Shown: in pieces, positions 1-6,246 of the stretch
Position numbering within the stretch: the stretch's first letter is position 1
Layout of the letters: every line of letters begins with the position of its first letter
NCBI GenBank assembly: GCA_018648945.1
Contig: JABGQJ010000296.1
Location: forward strand, 1-8,819
Length of the DNA: 8,819 bases
Direction of reading: 5' to 3'
Source: Victivallales bacterium
Lineage (GTDB): Bacteria; Verrucomicrobiota; Lentisphaeria; Oligosphaerales; Lenti-02
The notes under the pieces: generated by a model
Databases searched by the model: none
What the model saw: only the letters and a program-made list of their open reading frames with translations
What the model was told of the DNA's origin: nothing
Made by a program: the position numbers and the translations under genes

Positions 1-82
1 CTCACGGATCAGAGCCCAGGGGCCGCGCCAGGCGGGGGACGGCAGGCCGCCAGCGTACCCCGGCCCAGGCCACCCGGTGCGC

Positions 83-1213
83 CTACCGGACCCGCTTCCA
101 CTCGTCGATCATGGCCACGGTGTTCTCCCAGGGGAAATGCTGGCGAATGCTGTTGGTGACGCCCAGAATGAAACCGCAGCACCCAAACACCTCGACGCAG
201 CGACGCACCTCCTGGCGAACGGCCTCGGGATCGCCCCCGCCGAGCAACACGGGGGTGCTGACCCCCGTCCACGATGCCGCCTGCCCGCCGAACGCGGTAT
301 GCCACGCGGCCAGCGAACACTGGCTCAAGTGCGGCTCCCCACCTTCGATGCAGTCGAAGCCGAGCCCAGCGATCGCTTCCAGCAACGGCTTCATGCCGGT
401 CACGACCCGGTAGTAGATGAGCAAGCCGAGGGAGTGCGCCAACTCGATCTCCCTACGAAGTCGTGGCACACAGACCCGCTGGTAGATCTCCGGGTTGTAG
501 AAGTTGCACATCTCGTACCCGCCGAAGCGTTTGAGGATGTTCACGTGGCTTCTCGCAGCCAGCTCGATCTTGTGCATTTCGGCCTGGTGGATCGTCTCTG
601 CGAGATCCTCGAAGCCAGCGGGATCGTCCATGGCCAGGTACACCGCCCGCTCCGCGCCCATCGTGAACATCAGGGCCGCCAAGCCTTGCCCGTAGGTACA
701 GACAACCGGGAGGTCGTGCTCCTTGGCATAGGAGAAGGTGGGCTCCGACGACCTCTGCCAAGCCGTGAATCGCTCCTCGGTGCACGGCTGCATGAGGAAT
801 CGGAACCGCTCGACATCCTCGGAAGTCTCGATCAACGGCTTGTAGAGAGAACTGGCCGATTCGTCGCCCCAGTGGATTCTCTTCCAGTTGGCGCTTGCCA
901 ATCCCTTGCGGACCGCCTGGGTAAGGGTCCCGACCGGGGTGTCCCATGCCTGCCAGAGAATGGGGTATTCCTCGCCCGCCACCTGCTCTTCCCAGGTCCG
1001 GATCGCCACCTCCTCGTGCATGCCGCCCGGCATCCCGGCCCCGATGACCGGATCGGTGCCCAATGCCAGGGCAAGCTCCGTCCGGTCCGCCAGTCTCGCG
1101 CAGCTGCGCCCAGCCACGGTCAGATTGCCGTTGAAGTAGATGGAACACGGGAGATAGTCCACCTCTTCCCTCCGCATCGCGGCGCAGATGCGTTCTTTCG
1201 GAGTCATCTTCAT
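83..1213 (-). CDS. Uroporphyrinogen decarboxylase (URO-D) superfamily protein, not HemE
   Basis: A 376-residue protein of the URO-D / MtaA-CmuA TIM-barrel superfamily. It opens with the typical MTPKERI start (residues 3-9) and ends with the family-like FPWENTVAMIDEW segment (360-372). True HemE carries an N-terminal MRQAGR-type motif that is absent here, so haem synthesis is unlikely. Corrinoid methyltransferases of this superfamily bind zinc through an H-x-C motif and a later cysteine. Here the corresponding stretches read R269-V-V271 and ILGVTN (349-354), so all three ligands appear lost. A cytoplasmic enzyme of unknown substrate is the safest reading. The ATG at 1213 is chosen because GGAGGA lies about 10 nt upstream; a second ATG two codons in is possible. 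A 182-bp gap separates it from the vWA gene upstream, so it may have its own promoter. The superfamily is confident, the function unknown. Confidence 0.85.
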   Translation of the reverse strand: MKMTPKERICAAMRREEVDYLPCSIYFNGNLTVAGRSCARLADRTELALALGTDPVIGAGMPGGMHEEVAIRTWEEQVAGEEYPILWQAWDTPVGTLTQAVRKGLASANWKRIHWGDESASSLYKPLIETSEDVERFRFLMQPCTEERFTAWQRSSEPTFSYAKEHDLPVVCTYGQGLAALMFTMGAERAVYLAMDDPAGFEDLAETIHQAEMHKIELAARSHVNILKRFGGYEMCNFYNPEIYQRVCVPRLRREIELAHSLGLLIYYRVVTGMKPLLEAIAGLGFDCIEGGEPHLSQCSLAAWHTAFGGQAASWTGVSTPVLLGGGDPEAVRQEVRRCVEVFGCCGFILGVTNSIRQHFPWENTVAMIDEWKRVR

Positions 1214-1336
1214 GGCAGTTCATTCCTCCGGCATGGCACGGGTATCTGCGAAGCTACGCCCCCAATCAGCCAATGCAAAGCCCGAGCCGACGTTCCTCCG
1301 TACCCCAAGCGCCCCGCAACGGAAGCGGGAGAAGAT

Positions 1337-1353
1337 GCCGGCTGGAAGCCGGC
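1337..1353. repeat. Perfect intergenic palindrome, GCCGGC arms around a TGGAA loop
   Basis: Two GCCGGC arms (1337-1342 and 1348-1353) flank TGGAA, giving a 6-bp all-GC stem with a 5-nt loop on either strand. It sits in the spacer between the vWA gene end (1396) and the URO-D start (1213). There is no T-tract on either side, so a classic intrinsic terminator is unlikely. The core, which translates as AGWKPA in one plus frame, resembles a dispersed palindromic repeat that I recall from intergenic spaces of environmental bacteria and that often gives spurious ORFs. Only one copy is visible here, so repeat status is inference. An mRNA-stabilising or weak termination role at the operon end is the alternative. 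Confidence 0.5.
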
Positions 1354-1395
1354 GCACCCAGCCATCCCGCCCTTCCCTGCAAGTGGCAAGAACGA

Positions 1396-3282
1396 TCAAC
1401 TGGCAGCGCGTTCGGCGAGGAGATTCTCCACGATCAGGAGGCCCAGAAGACCGAGGGCAAGCCATTTCCAGAACTCGCCGCGCCGTTCGCGCTTGGCCGG
1501 GAGTTCGTCGTCGTCAAAGGCCGAGGTGACCGGCGCGGGACCAATGCCCAGACGCGTGCGGAACTCGGCCTCGGAAACGGTGGCGATGCGGCACTCGCGA
1601 CTGGCTGGCACGACCACGGCCAGAGGCGCGGTTCCGTGGATGCCGATCTCCCGCTTCTCGGCCAGGCCGCGAGCACGGATCTGGACCGGCTTCTCCTCGT
1701 CGTCCCGATGCACCAGCCAATCGAACAGCTCGTGGACAACCGGCAGGAAGATGCGTTCGGCCGGCCAATCGGTCCATTCGCGGTCGCAGGGGTTGGTGAC
1801 GACGGCAATGCGCCCCTTGCCCAGTTCCGCGCAGAGCATGGCCGGCGTGCCATCGTCCAGCTTGGCCAGGACTTTCGCATCCTCGGCGGGATTCACTTCG
1901 AAGGCACGGCGGAAGACGACGCGGGAAAGGTCGCCGCCCCGGTCGCGCTCGGAGAAGGCGGCGAGGGCGGGATGGCTGGCATCCCACGATGCCACCAAGC
2001 GAGGCACGGGGAGCTTGCCGGACTTCAGCGTGGCGGGGAAGAGCCCCGCATCGCGCAGCCGCTGGTAGTGGTAGGATTCACAGCGATCGCCAAGAAAATA
2101 GATCAGACCACCACCGGCATCGAGGAAGACGCGCAGAAGCTCGATCTCTTCGCTGCGCAGGGAGCGAACATTGCAGAGCGCCACGACCCGCACGTCGCGC
2201 AGCGAACCGAGAGCGTCCCGCACTTCGGGCGCGAAGGGGCTCCCGGCCAGTTCGTCGGTAGCCGCCGCCAGAGCCATGTCCAGGAAGTAGGTCTCGTTCT
2301 CGAACGGCGTGGAGCCCGGCTCCCCATCCAGGAGCACGGTGCGGCAGGGGGCACGGACGGAGAAGGCGAAGGGACGGGCGTCGTCTTCGGGCCACGCGTC
2401 GTCGCTATCGACCCGGACTTCCCCCCGCACCAGACGCTCTTTGCCCAACTGCCAGCGGAACTCGACCCGCTCGCGACCGGGCGGAACGGTTTCCCGGAAC
2501 GTCGCGCCTCCCTCGATCTGGAGCGTAACTGTCATTCCGCCCCTCGGGAAGTCCCCGGAACGCTCGATCCACGCCTCCACCACCACCCGGTCCTGAGCGA
2601 ATGGCGTACGGCAACGGACCGAACGCACAGCGAAATTGTGCTTACCAGGAAGCGGCATGGCTACGATTCGTACCGGCACGTCAGCAGGCCAATCGGCTAG
2701 AGGCGAGGACGGCAACCCGCTGGCCTGAAGGTCTGTCACCAGGACAATCTCCTTGCGTGGCGCCGGCGAGAGGCGCAGCCGGTCACCCGCCCAGCGCAAG
2801 GCCTCCGCGTAGTCGGTCAAGCCGCCAGACGTCTCGTCGGTGAACTCCTTGGTCTCCTGGACCGTGTCCGCGAATTCAGCCAAGGTAAGACTCGAGGAAT
2901 CGGGGAGTGAGGCAGCGAGGGAGCGGGCCTCCGCCAGCAACCGGTTGGCTGCCAGGCTGCCCAGAGCCTGGCCGCGGGTACTGCCGGAACGGTCCAGAAG
3001 GACCACTGTATCTGCCGATGCGTTGGTCGCATCCGCCCGTTGCGGCAGGAAGGGACGGGCGAAGAGCAGGGTCAGCAACGCCACCGCCAACAGGCGGGCC
3101 AGCAGCAGGAGCTTCTCGCGCAGGCGTTGCCAGCGGGCCGTCTCCTGAATCGCCTGGCGCACGAATCGCAGAGAGCCCAAGTCAGCCCGACGGAACTTCC
3201 GACTGCGCAGGAGGTGCACCGCGACAGGCACGGCCAGAGCCGCCATTCCCGCCAGCATCCCCATGTTCACTAGGCTAAACAC
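1396..3282 (-). CDS. Membrane-anchored vWA protein with BatA-type N-terminus
   Basis: A 628-residue protein, last gene of the MoxR operon. Residues 1-80 form a BatA/aerotolerance-type N-terminal domain with two membrane helices (about 4-24 and 57-77) around a basic loop rich in R and K (26-32). A vWA domain follows (about 91-210) with an intact MIDAS site: D97-R-S99-G-S101, T156/D157 and D184 in LVTDLQ. Residues about 212-310 look like an Ig/CARDB-type beta domain. Residues about 313-525 resemble the glutamine-amidotransferase-like fold often found in this architecture, with no clear catalytic triad. A final membrane helix lies at about 605-620. The vWA and beta domains should face outward or lie at the membrane surface, and MoxR is the expected remodelling partner. 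The start is GTG, immediately after the DUF58 stop (TGA-GTG), with GGAG about 9 nt upstream. The actual client is unknown. Confidence 0.88.
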   Translation of the reverse strand: MFSLVNMGMLAGMAALAVPVAVHLLRSRKFRRADLGSLRFVRQAIQETARWQRLREKLLLLARLLAVALLTLLFARPFLPQRADATNASADTVVLLDRSGSTRGQALGSLAANRLLAEARSLAASLPDSSSLTLAEFADTVQETKEFTDETSGGLTDYAEALRWAGDRLRLSPAPRKEIVLVTDLQASGLPSSPLADWPADVPVRIVAMPLPGKHNFAVRSVRCRTPFAQDRVVVEAWIERSGDFPRGGMTVTLQIEGGATFRETVPPGRERVEFRWQLGKERLVRGEVRVDSDDAWPEDDARPFAFSVRAPCRTVLLDGEPGSTPFENETYFLDMALAAATDELAGSPFAPEVRDALGSLRDVRVVALCNVRSLRSEEIELLRVFLDAGGGLIYFLGDRCESYHYQRLRDAGLFPATLKSGKLPVPRLVASWDASHPALAAFSERDRGGDLSRVVFRRAFEVNPAEDAKVLAKLDDGTPAMLCAELGKGRIAVVTNPCDREWTDWPAERIFLPVVHELFDWLVHRDDEEKPVQIRARGLAEKREIGIHGTAPLAVVVPASRECRIATVSEAEFRTRLGIGPAPVTSAFDDDELPAKRERRGEFWKWLALGLLGLLIVENLLAERAAS

Positions 3283-4197
3283 TCAGCACATCTCCGCCCG
3301 GCGTAGAATGTAGTTGATCAGGAGATCCGCCAAGGGATCGGCCGTGGTGCAGGTCAACCAATCCACGCCCGAATCATCGAACCGCCTGGTCATGCCCTTC
3401 TGCCACTCCTCGACTGCCGTCTTGCACGAGCGGCGGATTGATGGGGCATGGGCCTGGATGGTCTCGCCGGTCTCGAGGTCGTGGAACTCGTACTGCCCGG
3501 CATCCGGCAGTTCGTGTTCCCATGGATCGAGAACTTGCACGACCAAAACCTCATGCCCGTAGTAGCGAAGCGTGTCGATGGACCGCAGGACCTCCTCGTC
3601 TTCGTCGAAGAGGTCGGAGATCAGCACCACGATCCCGCGCCGGCGGCAAAGGTGCAGGGCTTCCTCCAGAGAGCGCCCGAGGTTCGTCCCGGCGGCCACG
3701 TCGGGAGCCTGGCTCAGCACGGCCTGGATCTCGCGGAACTGATCGGGGCGCACCCGCGGCGGAACATACTCGCGGATGCCGTCGGAAAGCAGGAACACGC
3801 CGGCCGAATCCCGCGCCCGCAGGGAAAGCCAGGCCAGGGCCGCCGCTGCTCGCGCCCCGTACGCCCACTTCGGATACGGTCCATTGGTGCAGAGCATGGA
3901 GCGGCTGGCGTCCAATAGCAGGTACAGATTCAGATTGGTATCGGACTTGAACTGCTTGATATACAGCCGGTCGGTCCGGGCCCAGAGGTTCCAGTTCACA
4001 TACCGCAGATCGTCGCCGGGCTCATACTCGCGATGGGCGTCGAACTCGGCACTGAAGCCGATGTAGGGACTGCGGTGCAGGCCATGCAACGCGCCCTCCA
4101 CGACGCCTTGCGCCACCAACTCCAGGTCTTCCATCGCCAGGAAGAGATCGGGGTCGGTGACCGCAGTCGCAGCGCGCTGGTCGGGGGCGGCGGCCAT
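3283..4197 (-). CDS. DUF58 domain vWA-like protein
   Basis: A 304-residue soluble protein of the DUF58 family, which is nearly always encoded next to MoxR. The family signature runs from about residue 41 to 101: HRSPYIGFSAEF, then REYEPGDDLRYVNWN, then a vWA strand ending in LLLDASRSM. The metal-binding MIDAS is complete, with D96-A-S98-R-S100, T171 in GTNLG and D195 in LISDLFD. There is no signal peptide or membrane segment, so it should be cytoplasmic and act as a partner or adaptor of the MoxR ATPase. The ATG at 4197 begins 2 nt after the MoxR stop (TGAGCATG), and its own stop abuts the GTG of the following vWA gene, which implies translational coupling on both sides. The length is normal for the family. 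The precise client or process is not known from sequence. Confidence 0.93.
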   Translation of the reverse strand: MAAAPDQRAATAVTDPDLFLAMEDLELVAQGVVEGALHGLHRSPYIGFSAEFDAHREYEPGDDLRYVNWNLWARTDRLYIKQFKSDTNLNLYLLLDASRSMLCTNGPYPKWAYGARAAAALAWLSLRARDSAGVFLLSDGIREYVPPRVRPDQFREIQAVLSQAPDVAAGTNLGRSLEEALHLCRRRGIVVLISDLFDEDEEVLRSIDTLRYYGHEVLVVQVLDPWEHELPDAGQYEFHDLETGETIQAHAPSIRRSCKTAVEEWQKGMTRRFDDSGVDWLTCTTADPLADLLINYILRRAEMC

Positions 4198-4199
4198 GC

Positions 4200-5213
4200 T
4201 CAGCTCAACTCGGTGGGAACGCTGTCCAGAATCTCGGCCACCAGCCCGTCGGCGTCGATCCGGTCGGCGCGGCTGCGGAAATTGAGCACAATGCGGTGCC
4301 GCAGCACGGGGGCGGCCATGGCGCGCACATCGTCGAAGTTCACATGGTAGCGGTTGGCCAGCAACGCCCGGGCCTTAGCCCCGAGGATCAGGTACTGCGA
4401 AGCACGCGGACTGGCGCCGACAGTGGCGTAGTTCTGCACATGCTCGGGCGTGTAGTCGGAGAATCCGGGACGGGATGCCCCTACTAGGCGCACGGCGTAG
4501 TCGACCACATCGTCGGCCACCGGCACACCGCGCACGATGCGCTGGAGCTGGAGCAGTTCCTCCGCGCCCATCACCTGGGAAATGTCGGCGATGGCGTTGG
4601 TCGTGGTCCCCTTGACGATGCTGGCCTCCTCCTCGGGCGAGGGGTAGGCGATCTTCACGCAGAACATGAAGCGGTCGAGCTGGGCCTCGGGCAACACATA
4701 GGTTCCCTCCATCTCGATCGGGTTCTGGGTGGCGATCACCATGAACGGGGGCGGCAACTCGTAGGTCTTGCGGCCGACGGTGACCTCATGCTCCTGCATG
4801 GCCTGGAGCAGGGCTGCCTGGGTCTTGGGCGGCGTCCGGTTGATCTCGTCGGCCAGGATCATGTTGGCGAACACAGGACCGGGGAGGAACTCCCGCGTGC
4901 GGCGCCCGGTTTCGGGATTCTCGTCGATGATGTCGGTCCCGGTGATGTCCGCCGGCATCAGGTCGGGGGTGAACTGGATGCGGCAGAACTCAAGGTCCAG
5001 GGCACGGGATATCGTGCTGGCCATCAACGTCTTGCCCAATCCGGGCAGGCCAAGCAAGAGGATGTGGCCCCGGCAGAGCAGGCTGATGAGGATCAGTTCG
5101 AGAGCGTCCTTCTGGCCGTAGATAATCTTGCCCACCTCATTCATAAGAATGTCGTGGGCTTGGAGCAGGCGCTCCACCAGTTGCAGCTCATCAGTGCGCG
5201 CGGCTTCTTCCAT
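4200..5213 (-). CDS. MoxR-family AAA+ ATPase
   Basis: A 337-residue MoxR AAA+ ATPase, close to the usual family length. Walker A is GLPGLGKT (55-62), Walker B is MILADEINR (118-126, with D122 and E123), sensor 1 is ATQNP (161-165, N164), the arginine of LDRF (R181) fits the MoxR arginine-finger region, and GASPRAS (266-272, R270) is the sensor 2 motif. FTPDLMPADITG (81-92) is the conserved MoxR signature. Proteins of this family form hexameric rings and use ATP to remodel or activate vWA-domain partners, here the DUF58 and BatA-type proteins encoded directly downstream. The ATG at 5213 is supported by GAGG, which overlaps the stop codon of the upstream gene and lies 7 nt before the start. All ATPase motifs are intact, so it is very likely active. 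Confidence 0.96.
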   Translation of the reverse strand: MEEAARTDELQLVERLLQAHDILMNEVGKIIYGQKDALELILISLLCRGHILLLGLPGLGKTLMASTISRALDLEFCRIQFTPDLMPADITGTDIIDENPETGRRTREFLPGPVFANMILADEINRTPPKTQAALLQAMQEHEVTVGRKTYELPPPFMVIATQNPIEMEGTYVLPEAQLDRFMFCVKIAYPSPEEEASIVKGTTTNAIADISQVMGAEELLQLQRIVRGVPVADDVVDYAVRLVGASRPGFSDYTPEHVQNYATVGASPRASQYLILGAKARALLANRYHVNFDDVRAMAAPVLRHRIVLNFRSRADRIDADGLVAEILDSVPTELS

Positions 5214-5222
5214 CTACTGACC

Positions 5223-6044
5223 TCATTGTGTGTTCAGCCAGAGCGCGAAGAGTTCCGCGCGGCGTTCGTCTTCGGATCCCGCCGTAGCCGGCTTGCCGTC
5301 GCCGTCGGCATCCACCAGGGGGGTCTCGGTGGGCATCAATCGCTGCTCGGCATACCAAGCTTTGACACCCCGTCGGACCCCGCCCATCAGCTCTATGACG
5401 GAGAGCTTGCCGTCCGCATTGGCGTCGTGCGTCGGCGCCGCCGCGAGAACGTTGGCCAGGATGTGGGGAAACTCGGTCTCGTTGTCCTCGGCGCCGGGCT
5501 GGGTCGCCACGAGAACACAGCGGTTCGTGGCGGCCAGCGGGGCCAGGCAGTTGCCGGAGGCCGCCGTGGTCAGCACCACCACCTGGGGAGCGTAATGGGG
5601 CAGTCGGCCCAACCGGCCGGCAAACTCGCGAATCTCCATGTCCTTGCCCTTCACGTTCAGGAATACCTTGTCCTTCACCGTATTGGCATGGCCCAGAACG
5701 AAGATCCACACGGGGCGCCGGTCCCGCGACTTGTGGCGCAAAGCCTCAAGCTCACGAGCAATGGTCTGGGTTGAGCACTCGCGGTATGGGGAGGGCTTCC
5801 CCTCACCGAACAGAACCGCGACATCCGCAGCAGGCACGCGAGCATGGCGGATCAGCGCTTCGCGCAGAGTCTTCACCGTGGCTAGATAGCGCTCGGATCG
5901 CCCCGCATCCCCAGGCAACCCGACGAAAATGGCCACCCGGGGCGCAGGCGGAGGCGCGGCCAGAGCCGGGCTGAGACAACCCACAAGCGCCGCCAACAAA
6001 GAGACGCGGCAGAAGGGAGAGCTGGCGAGGAACACGAGGACCAT
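5223..6044 (-). CDS. Secreted caspase/C13-like protein with EF-hand, probable pseudo-peptidase
   Basis: A 273-residue protein heading the MoxR operon. The N-terminus has a hydrophobic export segment (about 14-22), followed by either a lipobox LVGC (C23) or an AxA-type cleavage site near A29. The body resembles bacterial caspase/C13 (legumain-like) proteins: a strand VAIFVGL (37-43), then WIFVLGHA (113-120) with the expected histidine H119, then VVVLTTAASG (155-164), where peptidases carry the catalytic Cys but this protein has Ala/Ser. Residues 207-218 form a canonical EF-hand loop (D207, N209, D211, S215, E218), and a second DADGDG loop (245-250) is incomplete. It is likely envelope-located and calcium-binding, perhaps a binding protein rather than a protease. 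The ATG at 6044 lacks a well-spaced SD; the GTG at 6035 has AAGGA 8 nt upstream and may be the true start. The open frame continues to 6224, but that extension would precede the signal segment. Confidence 0.72.
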   Translation of the reverse strand: MVLVFLASSPFCRVSLLAALVGCLSPALAAPPPAPRVAIFVGLPGDAGRSERYLATVKTLREALIRHARVPAADVAVLFGEGKPSPYRECSTQTIARELEALRHKSRDRRPVWIFVLGHANTVKDKVFLNVKGKDMEIREFAGRLGRLPHYAPQVVVLTTAASGNCLAPLAATNRCVLVATQPGAEDNETEFPHILANVLAAAPTHDANADGKLSVIELMGGVRRGVKAWYAEQRLMPTETPLVDADGDGKPATAGSEDERRAELFALWLNTQ

Positions 6045-6150
6045 CCTTGCACACTGGAGATTGCCGATGGGGAAGACCATGCGACCCACATGGGGCCGTA
6101 CAGTACCGCCCATGCGCACCCTCGGCAACCTTTGCACCCCGCGCCCACCC

Positions 6151-6177
6151 TTGTGCATGCCGCGCCGGGTGTATAGT
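6151..6177 (+). promoter_or_regulatory. Possible sigma-70-like promoter for the MetF-like gene
   Basis: TATAGT (6172-6177) matches five of six bases of the -10 consensus. TTGTGC (6151-6156) keeps the TTG of the -35 with a short 15-bp spacer. A start near 6184 would leave a leader of about 60 nt before the GTG at 6244. The short spacer and weak -35 keep confidence low. The same spacer must also hold the promoter of the divergent MoxR operon, for which I see no convincing boxes. Confidence 0.3.
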
Positions 6178-6189
6178 GACACGAGATCA

Positions 6190-6218
6190 CCCCTCGGCAA
6201 GAGGGGCCGCCTCCCCTC
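6190..6218 (+). promoter_or_regulatory. Leader with two mutually exclusive hairpins
   Basis: CCCCTC (6190-6195) pairs perfectly with GAGGGG (6201-6206) across a GGCAA loop. The same GAGGGG can instead pair with CCCCTC at 6213-6218 across a 6-nt loop, so only one hairpin can form at a time. The element lies in the presumed 5' leader of the MetF-like gene, about 17 nt before its ribosome binding site. No known aptamer such as SAM, cobalamin, THF or TPP is recognised, so a regulatory role is inference. Confidence 0.3.
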
Positions 6219-6234
6219 CCCCACCCTTTCTCCT

Positions 6235-6246
6235 GGAGAGCCCGTG
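6235..6246 (+). promoter_or_regulatory. Ribosome binding site deciding a GTG start
   Basis: GGAGAG (6235-6240) lies just upstream of GTG (6244-6246); the GGAG core is 5 nt from the start. The next in-frame ATG, at 6271, has no SD-like sequence before it. This favours the GTG start for the MetF-like protein over both the downstream ATG and the much longer open frame that begins at 5929. Confidence 0.6.

Noticed and set aside
1..82. Possible next gene or terminator downstream of the URO-D gene
   Set aside because: Minus-strand frames close quickly or show no recognisable protein, and the GC-rich stretch has no convincing hairpin with a T-run.
83..1213. Calling the URO-D gene hemE
   Set aside because: The HemE N-terminal substrate motif is missing and the protein resembles the divergent URO-D/methyltransferase-like clade instead.
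77..2068. A 663-codon plus-strand open frame, the longest by length in the window
   Set aside because: It runs antisense across the URO-D gene, the 182-bp spacer and part of the vWA gene. Its translation has no recognisable domain, while the opposing frames show clear families. Long antisense frames are common at this GC content.
1273..2700. A 475-codon plus-strand open frame
   Set aside because: It is antisense to the vWA gene and includes the palindromic spacer (the AGWKPA-type peptide is in a neighbouring frame). No domain or good start signal was seen.
6045..6224. N-terminal extension of the caspase-like protein to the ATG at 6224
   Set aside because: The extra 60 residues are basic and low in structure and would place the signal segment internally. 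They would also overlap the leader of the divergent gene and the only candidate promoter.
5929..6243. N-terminal extension of the MetF-like protein to 5929
   Set aside because: It would overlap the N-terminal coding part of the divergent caspase-like gene and has no homology. The GTG at 6244 has a well-placed ribosome binding site.
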